From: Cryptomeria japonica
Lineage: Eukaryota; Streptophyta; Pinopsida; Cupressales; Cupressaceae
Length of the DNA: 64,000 nucleotides
Assembly (NCBI RefSeq): GCF_030272615.1
Contig: NC_081412.1
Coordinates: 545,670,202 to 545,734,201, forward strand
Direction of reading: 5' to 3'
Under the pieces are notes generated by a model, which was given only the letters and a program-made list of their open reading frames with translations, was not told where the DNA came from and searched no databases. The translations under genes were made by a program, and so were the position numbers. Positions 11,708-24,312 of the stretch are shown piece by piece (position 1 is the first letter of the stretch; the number at the start of each line of letters is the position of its first letter).

Positions 11708-12181
11708 TGTTGGTGTAAATAATTATTCATCTTTATTATTACACTATAATTAAATTTACTTAGGAGATGCATTACTTAGTAGTTTGGGTATGAGACACTT
11801 GGGTGTTTGTGCCACATTGGGATAGTGTGTGTAGGATAATTTCCACCTTTTATGGTGTGATTTTGTTGTTACACTCCACATTCAATGGGTGATCCACCTC
11901 ATGTGGAATATTATATTATTTCTCCTAGCTACCCACACCTATTTCCTACCTACCCTTGTTTCTTATTGAGCCACATATCATGTTTGTGTGCTCACATATC
12001 CCTAGCCTTGCCTGTATAAGCAAACTCATCTACATTATTTGTACGGGAAATCAATCTATATCTTGTAATGATCCAGTTGATCATATTTTACATCTTGATA
12101 GAATACAGTTTATTCCTATCATATATTTTGTCTCTCTTATTTGTGCTTTCTATTACCTCTTGATCTTGGCAAAATCTCACA
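11708..12181 (+). repeat. 3' LTR of the copia-like element
   Basis: Starts TGTTGGTGTAAATAATTATT and ends AAATCTCACA. It aligns with LTR1 over its length with scattered substitutions and about 3 bp net length difference. Confidence 0.9.
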
Positions 12182-12328
12182 ATACCCACCCCACACGTCT
12201 TCCCAGAATAATGTGTTTCCTCAATTCCTATATTCCAAGAGAGTTCATGAATGAGTACCTCCTTGCAATTGATTAATAAATTCTAGATTCTCGAGCCTTG
12301 GGGAGGGTTAATAATTCTAAAGATACTA
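12182..12328 (-). pseudogene. LINE ORF2 fragment between the copia-like and CACTA insertions
   Basis: Read on the minus strand from 12328 it gives SIFRIINPPQGSRI, a stop, NLLINCKEVLIHELSWNIGI, then after a one-base frameshift near 12210 WEDVWGG. These are conserved blocks of plant L1 ORF2 between the reverse transcriptase and the zinc-binding region. It continues the fragment 45610-45723 and is continued by 8488-9822. It includes the TSD copies ATACC (12182-12186) and CTA (12326-12328). Confidence 0.85.
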
Positions 12329-12560
12329 CACTAATACATTTGGTCTAGAATTCCGATGGAGGTTTCCACTGGAGAAGGTATATTGTAACCAAATTTTGAT
12401 TTTTTTTTTTGAAAAAATGCCCGAATTCATCGGAATTCCGACGATAATTTCACATTTGGTTTGGACGGAGAAGGCATTAGCAATGAAATTTGTTTTTTTT
12501 TCAAAAAAGTGCCCACGTTCGTTGAAATTTTGACAACAATGGACATTACTTTAAAAAAAA
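12329..12560 (+). repeat. CACTA left terminal and subterminal repeats
   Basis: After the CACTA terminus the sequence has recurring short motifs of the GAATTCCGA/TCGGAATTCCGA type (about 12349 and 12428) and GAAATTTTGACAAC (about 12527). Similar motifs recur at the right end. CACTA elements use subterminal motif arrays as transposase-binding sites. Confidence 0.65.
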
Positions 12561-12639
12561 AAAAAGAGGGCAAGTCATTTGTGCATTCAATCCCGCATAG
12601 GCTTCTGCGTCGACCTCAACCCCTGGCAAGATCAAATGA

Positions 12640-12890
12640 CACACTCACCATTCGAGGTACTTTCGCACACTCACCATTCGAGGTAGAATTTTCACCTTCA
12701 TTTCGGATTTGCATAATATGAGGAATTGTTGAATCTTCACCTTCATTCATTGAATCTTCGGATTTGCATAATATTTGCATGAGGAATTTTGGATTTGCAT
12801 AATATGAGGAATTGCTTGGGTAGAATCTTCACCATTCGAGGTAGCTTAATCTTCACCTTCATTCATTGATTTTCATTTATGAGGAATTGC
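12640..12890. repeat. Imperfect short repeats (ATGAGGAATTG / TTCACCATTCGAGGTAG)
   Basis: Blocks TCACCATTCGAGGTA, AATCTTCACCTTCATTCATTG and GATTTGCATAATATGAGGAA each occur two to four times in 250 bp near the CACTA left end. They are non-coding. Confidence 0.65.
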
Positions 12891-15800
12891 TTGCATCCCA
12901 CCCATTGCTTGAGCTATCCATTGCAATTGTAGGGGCTGGTTCTTGGCTTCTCAATCTCGATCTACGGGATACGCTCCAACAGGCATGGGGTCAACTAAGT
13001 CCATTTTCACTCTTGTACCAGAGATGGTTGATCAAGTACCAAGAGCACAGTCAACATCAACACTAGATTGAGAGCTTGTAGGATCCCTCCCATTTCTTGT
13101 TGAACCATAGCCTGTTTCAAATCCGATTGTTAAACCTATTGATTCACAACTACCCGTGATTTTTTGTTCCTAGGTCAACATCATCGAAAGTCTTTTAATG
13201 TTGCCCCCATGCCTCAGTTGTTAATGTTCAGTCTTCCCCTTTTGCCAATGAGTGCATAGGTTTTGTTTTAAAAAGAGTATATCAAAAGAGTATATTACTT
13301 GGTCTAAATAAGCAAAGTAAAGCAACAATACAAAGAACATAAAGTTTTTAAGATAGCCAATTTTGGTAGAAATTTTTGGATACCAAGAGACAAATTGTTA
13401 GCAATAGACTTAAGGATCTCAATAAAAGGGAAACAATAGTCATTTAGATCCTTTGAAAAATAATTCTAGGATGTGATATTTGTGGTCTAAATGAATGAGA
13501 CAAATAAGTATAATAGGGAGCACAAGTTAGTCCATGATGATATAGAGAAAAATGCAATGATTGACAATCCAATCAAATGGGAAGACATCACATTCCAAGT
13601 ATCAATAACAATCCCTAGCATGATATAGAGAATAAATCCTAAAAAATGATGTTCAAATTGAGCATTGATACATTGATGAAGGCGATTCCCAAAACAAATT
13701 GAGTCTTATAGAATATTACAACAATAAGGCAGATTTGAAACCAAGAAGAGCAAACATGACAGTTTAAAAAGGGATGTGGACATTGTGGCAGTCATGGAGG
13801 CCTAATTTTGTGATGGTCAAGATACAATAAGTGTAGATATCAATAGACAAAGGTTTATTCCTACCATTACATGTTAAGGTATGAATTCTGTGGTGAACTA
13901 AACAACAACAATGAGAAAGCACAAAGATAGAATTACATGATAAAGACCATTTTGTAAATCTATTTTCAACTAGTTGGAAGCTATATGCTAAACTAGTTGG
14001 AAGCTAAAACAAGTTGTCTTATATCTTGGCCAAGAGTTAGTAGAGAAATTTGTTATGCAGGCCTTGTGTAATATTCAGTTCATAAACAAGCTATCCTTAG
14101 CTCAAGAAATAGTTGCAGACCAAAAGTTGAAGAGATCCTAGAATGTAATGTACTATTTTTACCAATGGTTAAAAACATTATTCAATAATTGCAAGATGAT
14201 TTCTACTATACCAAGACCAATTCAATGCATTGTAGGGTATAAGAATAGTTAAAAGAAGAGTTATTTCTTTAAATGATGATAATTATATTTTCAGATAAAG
14301 TGACAACCATGTCATTGTCAAGACAATCATGTGAAAAGTTGTAAAGAATGGTGCATAAATGTACATACAAATTTGACAAATATACCTCAATTTTGAAATT
14401 CTTGGTATGAAGTTTCACACAAGCCTTAATGTTTCTAGAACATGTTAGTGTATGCTTTCATCATGGAAAAACATAATGTAGATGATCATAACTGATGTAA
14501 GAAAGTTGTATCTTTGAATGCCTTGTTTCTTGATTATAGATCTATGCTCAATTGATTTGAATTGCTTGATTGAAAAATTGGTAGATGTGGGTTGGAGTTG
14601 ATAGGGGTTTGAAATGAGAAATATACTTGTATCTATATGCAACTTGCACCTTTTCAAATTGAACTTTTGGGAAAGTCCAAATTTGGAGAGGAAATTCCTA
14701 CTATTTGCGAATCCAACATTCATCTTTCAAATTTTAGGTCCAATTTCCATGAATAAGGGTTCCCAAGACCCTAGTCCTAGAAAATTGAGCCATGAGGAAC
14801 ATCATGAATAAGGGAATGAACCAAATTTATGGAAACATTCTCAAATATAAGTACAATTAGGCATAAATAAGGCACAACCACTAAAGTGAGTCCAAACCTA
14901 GTGCATATTTATAAAGAGATACAACTTATGATGTAATATTTAGTCCCCTCTTAGCAAGAGTATGAAATTATGCTCATGTACTCTTGGGAAAATATGGAGA
15001 AACCAAATATTCTTTCACCAAGATGTTGAAGAGCCAAAATGACTATAAGTTTGGAAAGGTGGTAGCTCCCAAGACTTATGACATTATCAATCTACAATAT
15101 TGAGATAAAAGGGAAGTACAAAGTGAGTAATATGAGTAACATTGGTAACACACATGGAGCATGCAAAACACAAAGTTATGAAATTTAGAACTAGTAAGAT
15201 TAATATATTCTCACTAGGAACCATATCAAAAATACAAGGCATAGATCTAGGACTAGTAAGATCCTTATATAGTTACTAGGAGTCATGTCAGAGACACATA
15301 AAAGCATGATACCCAAGTTAGTAAGATCCTATAATACTTAGTCATAGATCACATTCTAACAACAAATAGAAGGTCATAGCTTGGTAACCTAAATAGTCCA
15401 TGAGTAGTAGCTCAAAATGTTATCAAAGATAGGTTAAGTTAGGAGCCCCAAGAACCTATAATGTGTCTTATAATGGGTGTTGAAAATAATCTACACTCAA
15501 GCCAACAATAGAATGGTAAGAAAGGGGGTAGTAGCTCAATGGTAGAGAAATTTATTAACAAATAGAAGGCCTTAAGCTGGATTCCTAGCTATTTTATGAG
15601 TATTAGTTTAACATTTTCATGCTTAAATAACATCTACTCCCACCTCGACCATAGATCCAACTTCCACCATTTCTCCTTCCACAACCACTAGTCACCTTCA
15701 TGTACCAAAGCCACTAGTGCCACACCTTTAGTACTTACATCCTCCACTTATCATCCACCATATGGCCTATTTATCAAATTTATTTCTTCTACATGTAAAA

Positions 15801-16900
15801 GCCATATGCACAAGATGGAATGACAATTGGTAGATGTAAAAGTCATATTCCACAACCTTTGCTAATATCCTTTCTGCCAATGCTAAAATGTGAGATTTGT
15901 AACATGATGCGACATCCATCAAAGCATAATACAGAGGAGATTTCTAACAAGATGACAAATAAAACAATGTAGGAAAGCATAGACTAAAAATAAATACAAG
16001 GTTCTTGTTTATAGAGTTTAGTAAAAGGGGCAATGAACAAACATAACACTACTTTGGAAGGCTGCAGAGATGGTGCCTGGCACAATATAGAGATAGGATA
16101 TGCAAGAAACAAGAATAGAAAAGATGCAAGGTTGATCCATAGAGTAGGGTATGATATCCATCAAAACGTAAAGGATTTTGAAACTCTACCATAAATATAA
16201 TTGCCATGTGTTTGATCAAATCAATAACTATCTAAAAAATTGAAACGCTAGGGAGAGACATTAAATGTGAAGAGGATTGATGTGCATGGAGATTGTTAAT
16301 TGCATATTTGAATAAATATTTTATTGTAATCTTTATGTCAGTCCAATTTGTGTGCAAGCTTTAACCTCTTTGGAAGCTGCCATACCATTCAAATATTCAT
16401 GTATTGGGACCTAATTGTGAAAGTTTGAGGTCCATTGGGAAAAAAGTTATCATTTTGCCATGACAACTTTTGCATTTCTTGTAGAAACTTCTTAAAAATA
16501 TGGTTGGAAAGTTATTTTATGGTGGTTTGAGTTTATAACCCACTTGGATGGGAATAAATAGGCCTTTGGCATGCCATCCAAGAGTTTTTCTTAATGAAAT
16601 TGGGGTTTTCTGTGCATTTTTCAACGTTTCAGTTTGATTCTCTTCATTTTTCATTATGAAAATCATCATAATTTGATGGGAAGTCAATTGGATGTGGTAG
16701 AGAAGTGAGTTGAATTCATTTTGTATTTTTGTGGCATTGATTTTCATTGTGTTTTAAAGAAGATATCATAGTTTTTCCAAAAAATGTCAAAACCCTGCCT
16801 AGTGTTTACCGAGAGGAGTAAATAATGTATAGTTTGGTCTCCCATGCATATAAATTCACCCAAATGTGTGGGAAGACTTGTGTTCATGCTATATATCATA
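12891..16900. other. CACTA left interior, no recognisable gene
   Basis: AT-rich sequence. A 66-codon ORF (12866-13066) and a few short ORFs show no family features. About 15,180-15,340 holds three loose copies of an ACTAGTAAGATC block. It may be CACTA 5' sequence, older insertions, or both. Confidence 0.4.
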
Positions 16901-16929
16901 TTATATCATGTGCAGGGCTCCAAATTAGA

Positions 16930-18376
16930 TTTGGTACGTGTTTGGGCATGAGGATAGTCTGATATCTCTATGTATTAGACAGTAAAAGGCAGTAAGAGTG
17001 AAGAATTTAGTGGGAAGACCAAGAAATTGGTATTTTGAAGTGGTTGATGACAGAGAGAGGGGTGAGGGGACCCTATGCAACCTTCAGAAGGGTTTTTGGA
17101 TCAAAACCAAATAAAATAAATTAAATTTTTATGACTGTCCGAAGGGTATTAATTGTCACAGTCATAGTTTTACTAGTGATATTGTTTTTGTTTTGACAGA
17201 GTTGTGTTTGTAAACCCAAGTGTGGACGTGTAATAGATTCATGATATGTCTTAAGAATACATCAATACTTAACAACAACATAGTGTGTAGACACCTAAAA
17301 TATGAAAGGACTACATATTGGAAGGAGACAATCATCCATACTTATCACAAGCTTCTACAGCTCATGTAGACTCAAGGTGAGTTGCAAAATGATCATCAAT
17401 GAGTGTGAATCCTATCTTCACAAATTATGATCAATTTCCATGATACTTGACCCTATCCTTATGTGTTGGCTCAATTCATATTAATTTTCCCAAGCCTAGA
17501 ATCCAATTAATGTATCCAAGGGTATCTAGAATAATAGATTGTATGATCATTGACTGTGTATGTTGAAACCATTATACATGCCCCTACCTTAGCATCATAC
17601 ACATGAGTCAAGGATGATAGTGTGGTGTACAAAAATCCTATATGGATAGGACACAATAATTTGTACCAAATAGTGCTAGGTGAAATGTATTTAATATATT
17701 AGACTTACAGGGACATACGGGGAAGTTTGTGCGTGTGATGATGTCATGAAAGGTCTGATATCCCTATGTATCAAACTAAGAAAACTAGTGAAAGACAAAA
17801 AAAAATGCATTGAGAAGGAAAAATGTTGAATTGCCTAATGTTTGGTGTTGAAGTGATGTGTGGGGACCCTTCCAAGTCAAATACCTTGTTGTAGTTTCAA
17901 AGGGTGGAAAAAGAATAAGCATTTTATTTACTGTCCTAATAGACCATCCATCATAACAATGATTACCAATGATGTGTGTGTTGCAAGCAAGGTTATAGAG
18001 GAAGGCTCTTTCTATTGTAATACCAAGTGAGTGTTCATAGACCTTGTGTAGGGTCCTCCAAGCCTAGAGTAAGGAGTTCAAAGCCTAGATACATTGATTT
18101 GGCCTTGTGGCCATCAATGAGTTTGACCCAATAGGAGAAGTCTTGAGACTGACAATTTTGGAAGTGTGGCATTGTTGAGAGCCAACACTTAGGTGTGAAC
18201 CCCATCTTCATGTATTATGATTAGTTGTCATGATACTTGACCCTATCCTCATGGTGTTGGCTCAATTCATATTAGTTTTCCCAAGCCTAGAAGACAAGTA
18301 ATGTATCCAAGGGTGTCTAGAAGAATGGATTGTATGATCATTGATTTTGTACGTTGAAACCATTATACATGCCCCT
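16930..18376 (+). repeat. Diverged tandem duplication, ~790-bp unit
   Basis: Landmarks recur at a constant offset: TCTGATATC.CTATGTAT at about 16958 and 17754, and GATACTTGACCCTATCCT, TTGGCTCAATTCATATTA and GAAACCATTATACATGCCCC at about 17440-17587 and again 18230-18376. The last ~185 bp of each copy are the best conserved. Confidence 0.7.
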
Positions 18377-18986
18377 CCATTGAGGTTATTGAGGAAGATT
18401 GGGATCAGAATAGTGTGTTTTGTTGAAGAAACATGATGTGAGAAATTTGATGCAAAGGCAAGGCTAGAACTCAGTATTTTATATTAGGATAACAAGCACA
18501 TTGATTAGGCAAGTCAAATAAGGTCTCTCCAATGTTTAGAATACATAAGGGCATAATTAGTCATGTAAGTATGCATGAGAATGGGAATGGATAGTTACTT
18601 TCCTTTTAGACTAATTTGGACAGTATTGAGAGGATCCTATAAGGATTACTATCACCATACTCTCGATGACTTCACAACATTGATAATGAATTCACATTAG
18701 ACACTCATGGATTATCCCAATTAGACATTAGTCAACTTAAGATATGAGACAAGGATTTCATACCACAAAGCCATTAGCATATCACCTGCTCTAAATCACC
18801 ACAAAACCATTAGATATGTTTTGAGATGAAAAAGAAGAGTTAAATGGTTTTGGTTCAATTTGCATTATTTCTATGTTCAAGTAATTTAATTTAGTATATT
18901 ATACTGAAATGTAATTTCATAACTAACATTTCAACTTCTATATAACTAGTTCTATAGCTTGATTTTTGTGCTTGTGAAGAAAGACC
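18377..18986. other. Unassigned sequence upstream of the transposase gene
   Basis: No repeat or gene is recognised. It would hold the 5' UTR and promoter region of the TNP2-type gene starting at 18987. I could not single out a core promoter. Confidence 0.35.
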
Positions 18987-21900
18987 ATGTCAGACAATAT
19001 CAGCGAACAACAAAATAAGGAGACAATTGCTAGATTGTGGTCTAACTTGAAAAGAAAAGGTGATGGAAAATGTTATTGTCCCTTCAAAATTTGTAAGGGG
19101 TTAAAGACTAGAAGACTTCTAATCAAAACAACTAAGAAACATTATAGGCTGCATGGTCACATTAAAGGGGGACATGATTATCATCAATTGGTAAGTTTTT
19201 CATTATATTGTTTTAACAATTTATGTACATAAGAAATCACTTTATGATGAGATAATGATCATGGTTTATTTATGTTTATCAATTTTATATAGGTCGAGCA
19301 CCCCAGAGCACATGATATGGATCAACACAACCCAAAGAATATGGTTTTCGAAGTGGAGGAACATGGAGGTGTGAATATTGAAGTTGAAGATAATGATCCC
19401 ATGGAAGATGATGATCATGAGCCACAAAACACAATTGAAGATGATGGTACAAATACATTGATCCATGACACATTTAGTACTGGTGTAGCTGATCATGATG
19501 ATAAAGATGACCTTGATGTTGTTCATGATTTGCGTCTACTTGAGAAGGCATATGAGGCCCTTTACAAAGGACAACTCTTCTCTTTGTTGTATTGTTGTTG
19601 GTGAACTTGAAGGTTATGAATAGTTTATCCAACATAACAATCTCACGTATGTTAAGGTATGTCATATATGTCATTATAGTTAATAAATGGTGAATCATGT
19701 ACCATTAATATTCTTTATATTAACAAATTATATTTTTTTGTTGTAGATTGATAGGTGAGTTTTTGTTACCACCATCAAATATTATACCTCGCTCATACCA
19801 AGAATTTTTTGCCATTATGAAAGATATTGGAATGGAGTATCAAGCAATAGATGCTTGTCCCAATGATCATATTATATATCACAAACAACATGAATTTTGA
19901 ACTGAATGCCTTGAATGTCATATCAGTAGATATCGAACAGATCAAATAACAAAAAACGTGTCTCACAAGGTTCTTCGTTATATTCCCATTATTCCATGTA
20001 TGCAACGATTATTCAAGTGCACTAGCTTGGCGCAATTTATGGATTACCATGCACACAATAGAAGTCGAGATGATATTATTCGAATACCTATGGATGGTTC
20101 AACATTTATGGACATAGAGGAAAAGTGGCCACACTTTAAAGAAGAACCTCATAATCTCAGGCTTTCATTGGTAGCAGATGGTGTCAATCCATTTGGAGAG
20201 CTGAGATTTGTTTACTCAGTGTGGCCTATTTTTGTTATCAACAATAACATTCCTCCATGGATGTCAATAAAGAGGGAGCACATAATGTTAGCAATGATTG
20301 TTTCAGGTATTTTATCATTTAATAGTTGTCTACATTTTAATTATAAATATTACAGTAAAATGGTCATAATAATTATGTAATGTTTTTATTCATTCGATTA
20401 GGTAAGTACCAAGTTAAATATATGAATGTATATATTGAGCCTCTTATCGATGAGTTGCTGGAGTTATGGAATGGTGTTACTATGTATGATGTCTCTAGAC
20501 CAATAGGACAAAGACAATTTCAATTCCATGTGATGCTTGTATGGAAAATACACGATGCCCCAGGGCTAACACATTTTTGTGGTATGTTATAGTGTTCAAG
20601 TTGTGCATGATAATTATAATTAAAAAAATTAACATATTTAATCCAATTATACATTATCTTGTAGGTCTTCAAACAAAGGGAAAATTTGCATGTCTAGTTT
20701 GTTCCAAAGATGAAATCTCATCATTCAAAAAGTTTAGGAAAGCGGGTGTTTGATGAGTATAGGCACTTTCTCCACAAAAATCATAAGTATCGAAATACTG
20801 AAAAACATCTTTTCAACGGGAAAGAAGAGAATACATCAAAGCCACAAAGAATGACACCTCACCTGTGGAAGTTGGAATATAATAGAATTAATCATCAAGG
20901 TAATGCCATTCCATCTAATGGTTTATGTCATAAAACATCTTTTCTATTGTGTTTTGTTTACTGATGATGCGATTGATGATTGTGAAGGTCGTCAAGGCAT
21001 TAATGACCACCTTTCTAAGGGACTAAAAAGTTATCCCCGACAATTTAATAGGTTTCCCTACTACAAGCAGTTACAAATTGTGGATTTATTTGATAATATG
21101 CATATTGGAAAGAATATAATAGAGACATTATGGAAAATATTAGATGGAAGGCGTGACAAAGAAAAAATTGTCAAAATTTGTGGTGACATTCAGGAATCCA
21201 ATCATGCAATAAAAAATGTCATTCAATCAAATAGCCATGAGACCAGATTAATATAAGTGACCTTCCTTGGTTATTAACGGACCAGCAAAACAATGCTATA
21301 AAAGAAGTCATACAAAAAATTAAATTTCCCATGGGATTTGTTGCGAACATAAACAATCTCATATCAAAGAAAAGTGAATTTGGGCTAGGGATGAAAACGC
21401 ATGATTGACATACCTTCATTAAGGTAATTCATGTTCTTGTGTATTTACTATGTATTTGTATACTACGCATGTACTTTTCATTTGTCTTATGTTAGAAAAA
21501 AATGAAAAGATAATTTTATAATTGTTGCAGTACATTCTAACTCTATCTCTCCTAGACCACTTCGACAATAATGTCAAGCAAGTCATATATGTTCTTGGAA
21601 AATACATGAGGTAAGTAGTGATATTTGTTCAATTCGTTGTATAGATATTATATTTGTTATTTATTTTACTTGTTATGTAATATATATTTTTGTGTCTTGA
21701 ATATCTTGTAGGCGGTTGTCATGTAAAGAAATCCATAAAGAAAATATAAAATATTAGAAGAGAAAAATTCCTCATCTAATATGTGAAATGCAAAAGTGTC
21801 TACCTTCAACTTTTTTCAATGCACAAGAACACTACCTCATACACCAAGTTAAGGAGATTGAATTGTGTGGACCTATACACATTAGGTCAATATGGATGGA

Positions 21901-22510
21901 TGAGAGGCACTTGAAATTTTTGAAGGCTTTGGTTCGACAAAGAGCACATCTTGAGGGTTCTATGGTGGAGGGATATATGGTATACCAGACTATGGTGTAT
22001 ATTTTTTAATATCTTCCTAAGTTTGTGTTGACGTGTTTTTTTGTACACAGCCAAACACAGAATAAAATACCTGAAGGGTACCTTATCCTCTCTTGAATAA
22101 AGTCTCTGAATGCTGAAGATATCGCGAAAAGGATCAATCGGGATGACTTCAAGGTTTTCAATCAATTCTAAAGTCCAAACAAAATGCCTTGCAAGTCAAA
22201 ATTTGGTCAAATAAGACAAGAAATGAGTCCTAGATTGATTTTCGCCTTGGACCCTCAGGAAGGGTCAGGGGCAAGATTCGCTTTGGACCTCCTGAGAGGG
22301 TCCGGAGCGAAATTTGACTTTTTGAACTCTCCGTCAGGATAATTTTATGGAATATAACATTTAAGTATAAGTGACATTTCCTTCTATCTTTCTTCTTTCT
22401 TATTCTTTAATTTATATTCCATATATACTTTCAGGATGTTTGAGAGTGGTTTCAGACCTCCAGGAGCTATATTGCAAAATCTAGTTTTTGGAGGATTTTC
22501 AGTTTTCTAG

Positions 22511-22610
22511 ACTTAGTCAAATTTCAGGATCAGGACATTCCAAACTCAGCCAAATTTCAAGATCCGGACATTCCAAACTTAGCCAAATTTCAAGATCAGG
22601 ACTTTCAAAC
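22511..22610. repeat. Triple ~36-bp repeat
   Basis: Three copies of a unit with GCCAAATTTCAAGATC and GGACATTCCAAACT inside the 1.15-kb element. Confidence 0.75.
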
Positions 22611-22682
22611 TTCATCACTTATCAACTTGACCTAACTCAAGCAGAACCTGCTATTTAGGTGATCCCCTTGGCGACACTTGAA

Positions 22683-22907
22683 AGCTAAAGGCTAACAGAC
22701 AAAACCCTAAAAGACCTAGAAAACAAACCCCAGAAAGCAAAAAGTAGGGGTCCCCATTTGCAATGGGGCGATGTGTGAAATGGTCACAACATCTAAAGCT
22801 AAAGGCTAACAGACAAAACCCTAAAAGACCTAGAAAACAAACCCTAGAAAGAAAAAAGTAGGGGTCCCCATTTGCAATGGTGCGATGTGTGAAATGGTCA
22901 CAACATC
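22683..22907. repeat. Tandem duplication, ~112-bp unit
   Basis: Two near-identical adjacent copies, each running from AGCTAAAGGCTAACAGAC to GAAATGGTCACAACATCTA, inside the 1.15-kb element. Minus-strand ORFs here repeat themselves for this reason. Confidence 0.85.
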
Positions 22908-24189
22908 TAGCACCACCTTGTGATTCCAGTAACATTCAAAGCAAATCAGACGTTTAGTCATCAAGTGTAAGTCCCCTTGTGATTCCAGCAAAATCACATC
23001 ATACCACAGAGAGCTTATCCACACGTAGAGATCCTACAATGAAGAACCTTGAAGTCATCCTGATTGATCCTTTTCGCGATATCTTTAGCATTCAGAGACT
23101 TTATTCATGAGAGGATAAGGTACCCTTCAAGTATTTTATTCTGTGTTTGGCTGTGTACAAAAAAACACGTCAACAGTTTGCAGCAAAGATCCACATGGAT
23201 CGCATTTGGGATCCCAACCCTGTTAATAAATTTGAAGGGGAGTACTTGACGGGGAAAGGTAGATTGAGGAAAGTGAGAGGTAATTATAAGATGTTATTGT
23301 AGTTAATTAATTTTTAATCTTCAAAATAAATCGGTTGTAAGATGTCTATTTATTTTTTGTACAGTTGGTTGAGAGTGGGATGCACTGCATTTGTATATTG
23401 CAAACAATCTTGATTGGATGACAGTATGGATTGAACGTTGTCAACATTCTGGTTGCACATTAACATGGGAAGGTGTGGCTTCATTGGTTAAAGAAGCTCA
23501 TCCTAATGGAGATTCCAATGTTACACAAAGGGAAATTAATTTAGCATATGGTTTAAGAGATAAACAGATACATATAAATTTATTAATCACCCATATGTTT
23601 ATCAACTCACGATGCAATAATTTTTACATGTTTGAAATATTGCAGGTCAAACACCACAACATTATGTGCTGCAATGGTCATAAATTTTGCATCAAAAAGT
23701 TGGACGACATGAAGAAAACTTGTGATTCTGGGATAACTGTAGTCTTTGAGGTGACAAATATTTCATCGATAAATGACATACATCCTCAAGAGTCTCAAAA
23801 TCGATACTATGGCATTTTGGATGATATACTTGAGTGTGACTTTAATTCCTTCAAATTAGTTTTGTTCGTCATCAAATGGTACCGGATATGATTGAATAAA
23901 AATGATTTTAATAGAACTATTATTGAACATGATAATGGTTTTACAATGGTTAATACAAGGTCATTTGAACCAGTTGGGGATGAGCCCTATGTTCTTCCAA
24001 GCCAATGTGAGCGAGTATTTTACTCAGAGGTTCCACATAAACCGGGTTGGTCATTTGTTGTTAAACATGATCCAAGAGGAAGGCCGATAAAGTATAATGT
24101 GATGGAAGAAGAAGATACCGAAGAAGTAGAAGATGATGTAGATGATGATCATGATCGAAAGTTCCTTGATGATGATGAAGAAGAATAAG

Positions 24190-24312
24190 TTGATGATGGT
24201 GATGATGATGATGATGGTGATGGTGATGGTGATGGTGATGGTGATGGTGATGGTGGTGGTGGTGGTGGTGGTGGTGGTGGTGGTGGTGATGATCATGATC
24301 ATGATGATGAGT
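24190..24312 (+). repeat. GAT/GGT trinucleotide expansion at the transposase C-terminus
   Basis: GATGATGATGGT-type units pass into (GGT)n and back to GAT. They lie just after the acidic D/E-rich tail of the TNP2 C-terminal domain. The stop at 24186-24188 precedes it in one frame, so the run may have grown out of acidic-tail codons. Confidence 0.85.

Larger units (their letters stand above)
9823..12181 (+). mobile_element. Non-autonomous copia-like LTR element, 2.36 kb, TSD ATACC
   Basis: Two LTRs of 477 and 474 bp (9823-10299 and 11708-12181) start TGTTGG and end CTCACA, enclosing 1408 bp. A perfect ATACC duplication flanks the element (9818-9822 and 12182-12186). A primer-binding-site-like TGCTATCAAAGCCATT follows LTR1, resembling the initiator-Met site of copia elements, and a polypurine tract precedes LTR2. 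The interior encodes no recognisable protein, so mobilisation would need proteins in trans. It sits in LINE ORF2, whose frame rejoins across it. Confidence 0.9.
22026..23175. mobile_element. 1.15-kb element with ~135-bp inverted terminal repeats, TSD GTTTG
   Basis: The ends TGTTGACGTGTTTTTTTG and its inverse extend as a ~135-bp inverted repeat (22026-22162 against 23041-23175) with few mismatches. GTTTG is duplicated at 22021-22025 and 23176-23180. Removing the insert with one TSD copy rejoins TNP2 codons into YLPKFAAKIHMDRIWDPNPV after the stop. It encodes no recognisable protein. TG...CA ends with a 5-bp TSD fit an LTR-derived unit. Long inverted repeats fit a foldback or TIR element. I leave the class open. 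Confidence 0.8.

Noticed and set aside
11339-11753. Two overlapping ORFs with poly-Leu or poly-Phe
   Set aside because: They result from the (TTC)n run inside the copia-like element.
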